DNA of 12,381 nucleotides from an uncultured Prevotella sp. Lineage in GTDB: Bacteria > Bacteroidota > Bacteroidia > Bacteroidales > Bacteroidaceae. Of the stretch, positions 1 through 6,610 are shown piece after piece (position 1 is the first letter of the stretch; each line of letters starts with the position of its first letter). The notes below the pieces were generated by a model that searched no databases, was not told where the DNA came from, and saw only the letters and a program-made list of their open reading frames with translations. The DNA is taken from assembly GCA_938023885.1 (NCBI GenBank), contig CALJCU010000324.1, forward strand, positions 1-12,381, read 5' to 3'. The position numbers and the translations under genes were made by a program.

Positions 1-118
1 AATCATTCTTTGTAAGCTCGAAACGTTCTCTGACAGACTGGTTATTGATAGCTTCTCCATCCTCATATTTCAGACACGCATGTTGGTAACATGCCGATAC
101 TTTTTCAGAGAATGTCAT
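1..118 (-). pseudogene. 3' part of an AlbA_2/AAA_4-type putative transcriptional regulator, truncated by the IS256 element and by the window edge
   Basis: The minus strand is open from the IS end to the window edge and reads TFSEKVSACYQHACLKYEDG followed by EAINNQSVRERFELTKND. This resembles the C-terminal winged-helix part of the Bacteroidetes 'putative DNA-binding / ATP-binding' proteins (AlbA_2 plus HATPase_c_4 or AAA_4), which typically have a segment like RACYQHxxLKY..G..xTNxSLRERF. The N-terminal majority of that family is missing. The inward side is the terminal repeat of the insertion sequence, whose outer bases GTCAT happen to supply an in-frame ATG on this strand (116-118). No coding continuation is seen beyond the far end of the IS (1506-1595). 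The gene is therefore probably broken rather than just interrupted. Family assignment is from memory of the motif and is moderately sure. Confidence 0.5.
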
Positions 119-132
119 CTGAACTGTGTCAA
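114..132 (+). repeat. left terminal inverted repeat of the IS256-family element
   Basis: GTCATCTGAACTGTGTCAA pairs with the reverse complement of 1487-1505 at 17 of 19 positions. The unbroken core of 11 bases is AACTGTGTCAA (122-132). Confidence 0.75.
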
Positions 133-157
133 AGACTAAGACAATAAATTTATCATC

Positions 158-173
158 GCTCTGTTTATAGAGC
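158..173 (+). promoter_or_regulatory. hairpin ahead of the transposase start
   Basis: GCTCT (158-162) and AGAGC (169-173) form a 5-bp stem around GTTTAT, ending 16 bases before the transposase ATG at 190. Sequestering hairpins near the transposase start are known in other IS elements, where they damp expression from incoming transcripts. The role here is inferred from position only. Confidence 0.3.
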
Positions 174-189
174 ATAAAGAATTAGAACA

Positions 190-1401
190 ATGACACAAGA
201 AGAGTACTCAAAGATGTTGGCTACCGCAAAAGAGCAATTCAAGGTTGGCAAGCCCCTGTTTGGCAAGGATGGAGCTTTCCATCAGGTATTGGAAGACTTC
301 CTCAATGCCGCCATGGAAGGTGAGATGGAGAGCCGTCTTGACGCGACCAAGACGGTAAGCGGTAATCGCCGTAACGGCAAGATGCGTAAGCATCTCCAAA
401 CGGAGTATGGCCCCGTAGAGGTTGAGACACCACGTGACCGCGACGGCAGCTTTGAGCCTGAAACGGTGAAGAAGCGCCAGACAATCCTGGCAGAGGGCCT
501 TTCGGACAAGATCATCAGTCTTTACGCCAGTGGGCAGAGCATGCAGCAGATCAGCGACTTCATCGAGGAGAACTATGGCAGCAAACTCTCAAAGGAAACT
601 ATCAGCAACATCACCGGGAAGGTGTGGGACGAGATCAAGTCGTGGCGCAACCGCTCTGTGGATGAGGTTTATCCCGTCGTCCGGATGGATGCCATCCATT
701 ACAAAGTGCGCAACGACAAAGGCTCCGCCGAGTCGCGTGCCATCTACAATGTCATCGGCATTGACAAGAACGGTCGCAAGGACCTGTTGGGCATGTATGT
801 GTCTCATAGTGAGGGCGCTAACTTCTGGCTCGGTGTCCTGACAGACCTTCAGAACCGTGGCGTGAGAGACATTCTCATTGCCTGCGTAGATGGTCTGTCA
901 GGCTTTCCCTATGCCATTGGGAGCGTATTCCCCGATACGGACGTGCAACTGTGCATCGTCCATCAGATACGCAACTCCATGAAGTATGCGGGCAGTAAGA
1001 ACCGGAAGGAATTTCTCAGAGACCTCAAGCTGGTCTATGCCGCTGATACGAAGGAAAAAGCGGAAACGGAACCCGACAATCCGGAGGAGAAGTGGGGTGA
1101 TCTTTATCCCGTCGTCATCAAGTCGTGGAGAGACAAATGGGAGCTGCTGAGCTGCTATTTCCAATACACCGCCGCCATCCGCAAGATAATCTACACCGCC
1201 AATACCGTTGAGGGGTACCACCGCCAGGTCCGTAAAATCACAAAGACCAAGGGCGTCTTTCCTACCGATGACGCACTTTACAAGCTCGTCTATCTTGCCT
1301 ATCGTAATATCCGCAAGAAATGGACGATGCCATTGGCAAACTGGGGGCAGACGGCGCAACAATCGGCCATAAAGTTTGGAGACCGTTTCAGGATTATGTA
1401 A
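190..1401 (+). CDS. IS256-family transposase (DDE)
   Basis: This 403-residue protein is full length for the IS256/Transposase_mut family. It catalyses cut-and-paste or copy-type movement of the element that carries it. The DDE triad is readable: Asp167 in VRMDAIHYKVR, Asp234 in ACVDGLSGFP, and Glu341 in TANTVEGYHRQVRK. The family-typical CxxH stretch CIVHQIRNS (Cys255, His258) follows the second Asp. The N-terminal third (GNRRNGKMRK, then VETPRDRDGSFEP) matches the DNA-binding part of the family. Start: the ATG at 190 gives the expected N terminus, and an ATG further in would cut the conserved region. The frame is intact and all three acidic residues are present, so the enzyme is probably active. 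The last codons overlap a promoter-like sequence described separately. Confidence 0.95.
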   Translation: MTQEEYSKMLATAKEQFKVGKPLFGKDGAFHQVLEDFLNAAMEGEMESRLDATKTVSGNRRNGKMRKHLQTEYGPVEVETPRDRDGSFEPETVKKRQTILAEGLSDKIISLYASGQSMQQISDFIEENYGSKLSKETISNITGKVWDEIKSWRNRSVDEVYPVVRMDAIHYKVRNDKGSAESRAIYNVIGIDKNGRKDLLGMYVSHSEGANFWLGVLTDLQNRGVRDILIACVDGLSGFPYAIGSVFPDTDVQLCIVHQIRNSMKYAGSKNRKEFLRDLKLVYAADTKEKAETEPDNPEEKWGDLYPVVIKSWRDKWELLSCYFQYTAAIRKIIYTANTVEGYHRQVRKITKTKGVFPTDDALYKLVYLAYRNIRKKWTMPLANWGQTAQQSAIKFGDRFRIM

Positions 1402-1406
1402 CTTTG
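1375..1406 (+). promoter_or_regulatory. possible outward-facing Bacteroidetes promoter at the right end of the IS
   Basis: TTTG (1375-1378), a 20-base spacer, and TAACTTTG (1399-1406) match the Bacteroidetes -33/-7 pattern (TTTG, about 19-21 bases, TAnnTTTG). The -7 element overlaps the transposase stop codon. Transcription would leave the IS to the right, antisense to the end of the KAS III gene. Outward promoters are known in several Bacteroides IS elements. Activity here is inferred. Confidence 0.4.
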
Positions 1407-1432
1407 CGCTGCCGCGGGCTCCTCGTCGAAAT

Positions 1433-1447
1433 GCGATTAAAAATCGC
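1433..1447 (+). terminator. stem-loop in the 3' untranslated end of the IS
   Basis: GCGATT-AAA-AATCGC is a perfect 6-bp stem with a 3-base loop, 32 bases after the transposase stop. It sits in a G+C-rich segment with further complementary blocks (GCGGG at 1414-1418 with CCCGC at 1450-1454; CCTCG at 1421-1425 with CGAGG at 1458-1462). No long T-run follows, so this is more likely a structured 3' end or barrier than a classical intrinsic terminator. Confidence 0.3.
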
Positions 1448-1486
1448 GTCCCGCCGACCGAGGTTAAAGCCTAACGGAAAACAGGC

Positions 1487-1505
1487 TTGACACAGTTGAG
1501 TTGAC
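1487..1505 (-). repeat. right terminal inverted repeat of the IS256-family element
   Basis: TTGACACAGTTGAGTTGAC is the partner of 114-132 (17 of 19 positions). Confidence 0.75.
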
Positions 1506-1511
1506 TAACCC

Positions 1512-1535
1512 GATTTTTGTTTTTACAAAAAAATC
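1512..1535 (-). terminator. A/T-rich hairpin downstream of the receptor/KAS III operon
   Basis: GATTTTTG (1512-1519) and CAAAAAAATC (1526-1535) can pair around TTTTTA with a two-base bulge. The hairpin lies about 60 bases after the KAS III stop codon on the minus strand and could end that operon's transcript. The stem is almost all A-T, so this is a weak call. Confidence 0.3.
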
Positions 1536-1595
1536 TCTTAATTTCGCACTTGGTACTTGACTCTTCCAACATGCTTTATTCTGCCGATTTACCAC

Positions 1596-2663
1596 TCAAG
1601 TTGGAGAGTAATCTGCTTCATCTTCCTTCATGGTCAAAACACCGGATACAACCATTGGGTCGGTGGTCAACAGCACACACCCCCAAGATAGACCAACACC
1701 AAATCCACAACAAGCAAGATGCTGATTACCTTTAACCAGTTGTCCCGATAGTTCGGAAACGAGCGTAAGGGGAATGGAGGCCGAGGATGTGTTGCCATAT
1801 CTATCAATACATATTGGTACTCTGTTCTCTTGCAATTTCAATCTCTTGGTGATTAGCGACAACATTTTCTTGTTGGCTTGGTGTAGTACTACATAGTCGA
1901 TGTCTTCCAGCTTTTGGTTATAATGCTGACAGATTTCCCTTATGGAATTGGGTGCCACACTTGAACCAAACAGAAAGACATTCATGCCATTCATCCGGCA
2001 TTCTAACCGCGAGTAGAGCCTATCCCCTATCTTGTCTTTCTGAAACGATTCGAGCGTGATGGGGTTGCGGGCACCACCGTCAGGGATAATGATGTCGCTA
2101 TATCCTGAACCATCGGTGCCAAAGAGGAACATGAATCCATCGGAGCCTTCGCAAAACTCCAAGGCTGTCACCGTGCCTGCAAAGCCGAAGAGAGGGTCAT
2201 CGGCATCAAAATGACGTTTGGCGTCGCCCACCATCAGCAGTGCCCGTTTCATGTCGCCGGTTTGAAGCAAAGACGAAGTCGTGGCAAGTCCATAGACCCA
2301 TCCGGAGCAGCCCAAGGAAAGGTCTTCGCAGAAGCACTTCTTGCTTAGCCCGAGCCGGTCTTGCAGAATACAGGAAGTGGCGGGATAGAAGTAATCTTGC
2401 GTTTGCGACAAAAAAACAAGGCAGTCTATGCTGTCTTTCTCCCAACTTAAATCGTCGAGAAGCCGCAAGGCTGCCTTATAACAAAGGTCGGAAGTGGTAA
2501 GGGTCTGCGAAACGTGCCTTTGTGCGACACCTGTGGTATGGACAAAGTCTGAAGCCTTGTAGCCAAGACCACTCATGCTTGATTCATCATTGGTGACGAC
2601 TTGCTCTGGCACGTTTGCACAGACCCCTGCTATTCTGACATTTTTTACCTGAAGAAAAGACAT
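1596..2663 (-). CDS. 3-oxoacyl-[acyl-carrier-protein] synthase III family protein (KAS III/FabH-like)
   Basis: This 355-residue thiolase-fold enzyme normally condenses an acyl-CoA starter with malonyl-ACP to begin a chain. The triad is complete: Cys119 in LSLGCSGWVYG, His261 in VVLHQANKKM and Asn291 in RYGNTSSASIPL. The C-terminal GFGVGLSWG motif is also present. It is the last gene of the minus-strand operon, four bases after the secreted repeat-type protein. That setting, next to a receptor and opposite a type II acyl-chain operon, argues against the housekeeping FabH and for a dedicated starter enzyme. Some KAS III relatives (CerJ, DpsC) instead transfer or select acyl groups, so an acyl-transfer role, even onto a peptide, cannot be excluded. 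Family call is sure; specific substrate unknown. Confidence 0.92.
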   Translation of the reverse strand: MSFLQVKNVRIAGVCANVPEQVVTNDESSMSGLGYKASDFVHTTGVAQRHVSQTLTTSDLCYKAALRLLDDLSWEKDSIDCLVFLSQTQDYFYPATSCILQDRLGLSKKCFCEDLSLGCSGWVYGLATTSSLLQTGDMKRALLMVGDAKRHFDADDPLFGFAGTVTALEFCEGSDGFMFLFGTDGSGYSDIIIPDGGARNPITLESFQKDKIGDRLYSRLECRMNGMNVFLFGSSVAPNSIREICQHYNQKLEDIDYVVLHQANKKMLSLITKRLKLQENRVPICIDRYGNTSSASIPLTLVSELSGQLVKGNQHLACCGFGVGLSWGCVLLTTDPMVVSGVLTMKEDEADYSPT

Positions 2664-2667
2664 CGGC

Positions 2668-3330
2668 TTAATACTTTAGAAAGCCGAGAACTTCCTTGCC
2701 CCAAGTTGGGTTGACCGATGACGCGTCTTCCTTTTCGAACATCTGCTTCAAGTAGTTAACTTCCTTGACAACGTTCACGTCTTTGGTTGCGCCCATGAAC
2801 TTGCCCATCTGTTGAGTAAACACGAAGCGGATGGTCTTGGCCCGCGGATTCTCTAGATTGAATTTCTCAGCGATGCCACATTCCCTCAGTACATTGGCGT
2901 AATACTTCTGTCCATTGGCTTGAGGGTTCAGGGCGATGAGTATGTAATAGTAGTAGGCTTTCAGGGCATGTATCTCAGACTGGTCGGCACCCTTTTGCTT
3001 GCTGGCATTGTCAATGACCGGAAGATACTGGGTAGCCTTCTGCTCAGCATCTTTCGACTGCCTATTCATTAAGCAATCTGTGATGCCAAGGTAAGCCTGA
3101 TAGTAGTAAGGGAGCCAAGCGTCGGGATACATCTTGCTGATTTGTTCCATGTCGGCCACGGCAACATCCAAGTTAACGTTCTGAGAGGGGTCTGAAATTT
3201 TGGCGAACTCTTGTAGAATAAGAGAGTCGCATGTTGAGGATTCATTGTTACGCGCCTGCTTGGTGATTTGTGAAGACACATTACAAGACAAGCAGCATGC
3301 ACACACGAGAAGTAAGATCCATTTTTTCAT
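2668..3330 (-). CDS. secreted helical (TPR-like) protein of the Bacteroidetes receptor-associated type
   Basis: This 220-residue protein has an N-terminal export signal (MKKWILLLVCACCLSC). Several cysteines near the cleavage region could make it a lipoprotein, but no clean LxGC lipobox is seen. The mature part looks helical. It contains DMEQISKMYPDAWLPYYYQA and later IHALKAYYYYILIALNPQA, a style I associate with roughly 220-residue Bacteroidetes periplasmic TPR-like proteins ('WLPYYYAA' family) encoded next to TonB receptors and DUF2141 proteins. It lies 6 bases after the DUF2141 gene and 4 before the KAS III gene, so it is clearly cotranscribed. Its function is unknown; a periplasmic scaffold or binding role for the receptor system is inference. 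Confidence 0.75.
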   Translation of the reverse strand: MKKWILLLVCACCLSCNVSSQITKQARNNESSTCDSLILQEFAKISDPSQNVNLDVAVADMEQISKMYPDAWLPYYYQAYLGITDCLMNRQSKDAEQKATQYLPVIDNASKQKGADQSEIHALKAYYYYILIALNPQANGQKYYANVLRECGIAEKFNLENPRAKTIRFVFTQQMGKFMGATKDVNVVKEVNYLKQMFEKEDASSVNPTWGKEVLGFLKY

Positions 3331-3336
3331 GTTCTT

Positions 3337-3762
3337 TTAATTTTTTATTTTAATATAAATATCTTTATTCTTGTTCAATTGGAAGCTGGTTGCCTTGAAA
3401 CTTGGGAAGCCTGTGGTGTTGTTGGATACGCCATAAGGCTCAAGTGGCATCCCGAATATCTGGTTCATTTTCTGATCTTCGTTAACATCTTGGTAAAGCT
3501 TGACGGCATACACACCGGCAGGTAGCTTCACGGTAACCGTTATCTTGTTGTTGTTCGCCTTAACACTTCGTCCAACATAGTAGGTGTTGGTCTTGAATGT
3601 TGATTCATTATTGAAGATACCGATCATCAAGTTGCCTTTATGAATCAAGATGTTTTCTATGTGTATCTTCAGTTGGCAATATCTTACTCTTGCTATGACC
3701 TGAATAGGCATAAGAAGCAACAAGACGAGGAATAACTTAAAAATTCGAGATTTCATAAGCAT
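3337..3762 (-). CDS. DUF2141 domain secreted protein
   Basis: This protein of about 140 residues has a signal peptide (MKSRIFKLFLVLLLLMPIQV) and a small beta-sandwich of the DUF2141 type. The signature is residues 80-115: LPAGVYAVKLYQDVNEDQK, then GMPLEPYGVSNN. This matches the family pattern G-x-YA...-D-x-N-x-(D/G)-...-G-x-P-x-EPYG-x-SNN. The start is either the ATG at 3762 or the one at 3756, two codons on, which gives a more standard signal peptide. The gene overlaps the end of the receptor gene by 20-26 bases, which suggests translational coupling. DUF2141 proteins are common partners of TonB receptors in Bacteroidetes. Their role is not established. Confidence 0.85.
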   Translation of the reverse strand: MLMKSRIFKLFLVLLLLMPIQVIARVRYCQLKIHIENILIHKGNLMIGIFNNESTFKTNTYYVGRSVKANNNKITVTVKLPAGVYAVKLYQDVNEDQKMNQIFGMPLEPYGVSNNTTGFPSFKATSFQLNKNKDIYIKIKN

Positions 3763-5890
3763 GTGTTTTCTTTAGTGATATGAATAATGTGATATAGAAG
3801 AATCGGTCTCTTGAAGCCTGTACTGCCTTTCTTGCAAACGCTCCGGAACCATCGCCCATGCTTCTGTACTGATAATTAAAGATGTTGTGCCTGTTGAAAA
3901 GGTTGGTGGCCGACGCATAGAGTATCACGCTCGGACTCAGCAAGAAGGTCATGTTCAGTCCAAAGCTGTTGTAGGGTTTCGTCGTAGCGTTCATCCAACC
4001 TTCTTTCTGAGGGTTGGTATAGGGACGGCCGCTGGCAAAGTCGTTTGAGACGCTGACAATGGCCTTTATTGGGGCGAAAAAGTATTTCAGCGTGACGTGG
4101 AAGTTATGTTTTGACACATATTGCGGCTGGACATAATCATTATATTGCAGGTATTTGCGCTTTGAGTCGTTGAAGGAATAAGCCAATGTTGTGGTAAGGT
4201 TGGGGACAAGCGATTGGTCCTCAAGGAAAAAGTCAAAGCCCTTGCTACGGCCTTTGCCCTCCAAGCCATTGGCATCATAGGTGAGAAGATGGGAGTAACG
4301 CTTGTAGTAGCCTTCCATTCTCAGTACAGTCTTTTCATTTTGATATTGCAGGCTCAGAATGGCGTGGTTGGCATAGCTCTGGCACTTCCTGTAAGGTCCG
4401 TAGACATCGTAGTCATCTCCAATCACCTGACTGTATCTTCCGAAGAGCGCCGACACTTGAAACTCCTTATTGGGTATATAGCTAAACGTCACCCTTGGCA
4501 TCAGATAAGGGTGCTGATTGGCGACGTTGTTCTCCATTCTCAAGGATAGATTGGAGAAAAGCGACTTCGACAATTTATACTGGCCATCGGCAAATATGGC
4601 ATATGACTGGTAATTCATGCTCAGCTTGCTGACCGAATCAATTATTGACTTCTTCCAATAATTACGTATATAGTTCTCGGCTCCGAACTTAAAGTTGACC
4701 CTGCTTCCAATGGCCTTAGTTGCATACGTCTTGACGTGCACCTCATTCTTGAAATTGACGTAATGGTCACCCGAGACCAAAACTCCATAGATATTTTCCT
4801 TGACGAAAGAATTGGCGATTCCAGAGAAAAGAGACCACCGTTTGGGAAGCTGGAAATAGAAAGCGCCATTGGCATAGACATTATCCTCCGTCATCTTTAA
4901 ATCGCGTTCGTTGGGGTCGAAGTCATCCGTCTCAACACCATATTTCAGGCTTGTGTTATTATAGCTTGCATACGACTTGAAAATGATGAACGGCGTGAAC
5001 TCTTTCTTCCATTGCATTTCGGTGGTAATCTTCTGATAAGGTTTTTTCCAGTCATATCTATCGGGGAACATCTTGTTGTATAGACCAAGGTTCATAAATT
5101 CCGTATTGAACGACAAAGAACTTGTAGTAAAGGCCTTTGTCCCACCCACGGCAGCACTGAGCGGCGAGATATTGACACCAAGTTTGTCGCATGAAGATAC
5201 ATCGGTAGTTTCCATGGGAAGTATGGATGAAAGAGCCTGGCCGTATTCTCCAGCATAACCACCCAGTGAGAAATTGATGCCCTTAAAGAGAAAAGGGGAG
5301 AAGCGGCTTCTCGTCACCGTGTTGGAAGGCTCCTCGTCGTAGGGGTTGAGCACGTGCATACCATTGATGAATACCTGACTCTCAAAGTTGTCCCCTCCCC
5401 TAACATATAGCCTGCCGTTCTCTCCCACTTTTTGCACACCAGGCAACGACTCTAGGGCGGCGAATATATCTCCACAAGAGCTCCCCGTCATCACCACGTC
5501 ATAAGCATCCAGTTTCTTCAGTTTGCCATAGCTTCCAAAATTAAAGTTGCTGGCCACTACCTCCACATTACTTAATGACAGTCCATCCTCCTTCATCATG
5601 ATATGAAGGGAAGACAAACTGTCCACCTTATTATATAAGGTGTACTCTTTGAATCCGAGATAGGTGCTTCTGAGTGAAACCATTCCTTCTGCCGTGGTGA
5701 AAAACTCAAAATGGCCAGTGCTGTCCGCTATGCCCCCGTCAATAGTGTTCTTAATATATACGCTGGCACCTGTTAAGGGGTGTTCCTTATTGTCGACAAC
5801 GACTCCACTTACCTTATGCTTAACCTGGCCTGCTGCTTCCAAGGAAAACAGAATGAGCCCCAGTACCCATATTATGTTTGTCTTTCTCAT
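3737..5890 (-). CDS. TonB-dependent outer-membrane receptor with carboxypeptidase-regulatory-like N-terminal domain
   Basis: This 717-residue outer-membrane protein has a signal peptide (residues 1-21, cleavage near SLEAAGQ). A CarboxypepD_reg-like domain follows (about 24-100: HKVSGVVVDNKEHPLTGASV, then DSTGHFEF and LGFKEYTL). The plug domain is at about 125-230 (GDIFAALESLPGVQKVGENG, then LYVRGGDNFESQVFINGMHV). The rest is a beta-barrel that ends with an aromatic residue. It should import, or less likely help release, a substrate across the outer membrane using TonB energy. The substrate is not evident. At 717 residues it is in the siderophore/small-receptor size class, far shorter than SusC (about 1000), and there is no SusD. 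It is the first gene of the minus-strand operon and has its own promoter at 5914-5921. Given the divergent biosynthetic operon, its ligand could be that pathway's product (inference). Confidence 0.92.
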   Translation of the reverse strand: MRKTNIIWVLGLILFSLEAAGQVKHKVSGVVVDNKEHPLTGASVYIKNTIDGGIADSTGHFEFFTTAEGMVSLRSTYLGFKEYTLYNKVDSLSSLHIMMKEDGLSLSNVEVVASNFNFGSYGKLKKLDAYDVVMTGSSCGDIFAALESLPGVQKVGENGRLYVRGGDNFESQVFINGMHVLNPYDEEPSNTVTRSRFSPFLFKGINFSLGGYAGEYGQALSSILPMETTDVSSCDKLGVNISPLSAAVGGTKAFTTSSLSFNTEFMNLGLYNKMFPDRYDWKKPYQKITTEMQWKKEFTPFIIFKSYASYNNTSLKYGVETDDFDPNERDLKMTEDNVYANGAFYFQLPKRWSLFSGIANSFVKENIYGVLVSGDHYVNFKNEVHVKTYATKAIGSRVNFKFGAENYIRNYWKKSIIDSVSKLSMNYQSYAIFADGQYKLSKSLFSNLSLRMENNVANQHPYLMPRVTFSYIPNKEFQVSALFGRYSQVIGDDYDVYGPYRKCQSYANHAILSLQYQNEKTVLRMEGYYKRYSHLLTYDANGLEGKGRSKGFDFFLEDQSLVPNLTTTLAYSFNDSKRKYLQYNDYVQPQYVSKHNFHVTLKYFFAPIKAIVSVSNDFASGRPYTNPQKEGWMNATTKPYNSFGLNMTFLLSPSVILYASATNLFNRHNIFNYQYRSMGDGSGAFARKAVQASRDRFFYITLFISLKKTHAYEISNF

Positions 5891-5913
5891 ATTATTACGT
5901 TGATAAACATAGG

Positions 5914-5921
5914 CAAAGATA
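5914..5921 (-). promoter_or_regulatory. Bacteroidetes -7 promoter element of the receptor operon
   Basis: On the minus strand the sequence reads TATCTTTG, an exact TAnnTTTG match, 23 bases upstream of the receptor ATG. The -33 region is only A/T-rich, without a clear TTG, so the promoter may need an activator or simply have a weak -33. The expected 5' leader is under 20 bases. Confidence 0.6.
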
Positions 5922-6007
5922 ATCTAAATTTTGTATTGTATAAAATAAGTGAAACAGATAACGTAAATTAATGACATTTCACTAATCTGCAAACCGGCAT
6001 GATTGCT

Positions 6008-6134
6008 GAATGGCTATTTTCAAGGGCGAATGACTATACACAAGCTTCAGTTTCCCATTTAGAGCACGAATAAGCTAAAAAACTGCCGTTCGTCTTTGTT
6101 TTTAGCTATCCAAACTTGGGATTGTGAATGACTA
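6008..6134 (+). repeat. three copies of GAATGRCTA in the divergent control region
   Basis: GAATGGCTA (6008-6016), GAATGACTA (6028-6036) and GAATGACTA (6126-6134) all lie on the plus strand between the two promoters. The first two are 20 bases apart, about two helical turns. The third is just upstream of the plus-strand -33 element. They could be sites for a shared regulator. At 9 bases and in A/T-rich DNA, chance is not excluded. Confidence 0.25.
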
Positions 6135-6145
6135 AGCAAAAATTA

Positions 6146-6174
6146 TTGAGGGAAAGAAATTACCCCTAACTTTG
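6146..6174 (+). promoter_or_regulatory. Bacteroidetes promoter of the acyl-chain/peptide operon
   Basis: TTG (6146-6148), an 18-base spacer and TAACTTTG (6167-6174) fit the Bacteroidetes pattern. The predicted transcription start is near 6178-6181. This leaves only a few bases before the ATG at 6187. It also makes the in-frame TTG at 6172, which lies inside the -7 element, impossible as a translation start for this transcript. Confidence 0.65.
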
Positions 6175-6186
6175 TCGAAAAAAGAT

Positions 6187-6600
6187 ATGGTTAACGAGAT
6201 TTACAAAAAATTTTATGACTTGGCACTGGGGCAGTATGATGTCGATGCCTTTATTAAAGATGTATTATCGACAAAGGACTTGCTCCTTGTTGACCGGTTG
6301 TCGTTTCAGGCGTTTTGTTGTGCCCTTCTCGCGGACAAGACAAAGGACATCCTTCAGATTAAGCAATACTTTAAAGAGGTTTGCGAGTATCTCAACCAGT
6401 CATTATCCATTGACAACGAAGGCTACACCCCACATCTGGTCAGATTGATGATTGAATCTCACATGCATGACGCACAATTCATTGACCACAGACCAGAAGA
6501 CTCCCACTTTATTAAGAGCTATGCTGGAGCAGATGTGAATCCTTATCTCGTCCGGCTTGGAAAAGAACTGATTGAGAATTTGCCACAATCAACCAAATAA
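6187..6600 (+). CDS. hypothetical protein, first gene of the acyl-chain operon
   Basis: This 137-residue protein starts at the ATG at 6187 (MVNEIYKKFYDLALGQYDVD). I do not recognise it. No signal peptide or membrane segment is visible; the composition suggests a soluble, mostly helical protein. A histidine-containing stretch, IESHMHDAQFIDHRPEDSHF, is notable but is not a known metal motif. It leads the operon, 10 bases before the phosphopantetheinyl transferase gene, and is presumably cotranscribed with it. The very short leader implied by the promoter suggests near-leaderless translation. A pathway-specific accessory or regulatory role is possible but not shown by sequence. Confidence 0.7.
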   Translation: MVNEIYKKFYDLALGQYDVDAFIKDVLSTKDLLLVDRLSFQAFCCALLADKTKDILQIKQYFKEVCEYLNQSLSIDNEGYTPHLVRLMIESHMHDAQFIDHRPEDSHFIKSYAGADVNPYLVRLGKELIENLPQSTK

Positions 6601-6610
6601 TCTCAGCCCC

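Larger units (their letters stand above)
114..1505 (+). mobile_element. IS256-family insertion sequence, complete, about 1.39 kb
   Basis: The element holds one transposase gene (190-1401) between imperfect terminal inverted repeats. The left end is GTCATCTGAACTGTGTCAA (114-132). The right end (1487-1505) reads GTCAACTCAACTGTGTCAA on the opposite strand, so 17 of 19 positions match. The inner TGTGTCAA part resembles the TGTGTAAA core of classical IS256 ends. The total length fits the family (about 1.3-1.4 kb). Its base composition is visibly richer in G+C than the neighbouring operons. The 8 bases outside the left end (CAGAGAAT) and right end (TAACCCGA) do not match, so no target-site duplication is visible. 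This suggests rearrangement or deletion after insertion, or ends displaced by a base or two. Confidence 0.85.

Noticed and set aside
898..1362. 154-codon minus-strand open frame inside the transposase gene
   Set aside because: Shadow of the transposase, which has a complete DDE triad on the other strand.
1517..1735. 72-codon open frame on the plus strand after the IS
   Set aside because: Most of it is antisense to the end of the KAS III gene, there is no family resemblance, and the composition looks non-coding.
1596..2663. Housekeeping fabH
   Set aside because: All catalytic residues are there, but the operon with a receptor and secreted proteins, far from fab/plsX/rpmF-type neighbours, points to a pathway-specific enzyme. 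No symbol assigned.
4214..4549. 111-codon plus-strand open frame inside the receptor gene
   Set aside because: Fully antisense to the receptor's barrel region, where the minus-strand frame is clearly coding; a shadow frame.
3737..5890. SusC-type polysaccharide receptor
   Set aside because: Too short (717 residues) and without a SusD partner; a smaller TonB receptor class fits better.
6172..6186. TTG as the start of the first gene of the acyl operon
   Set aside because: This TTG is part of the TAACTTTG promoter element, upstream of the expected transcription start; the ATG at 6187 is used instead.
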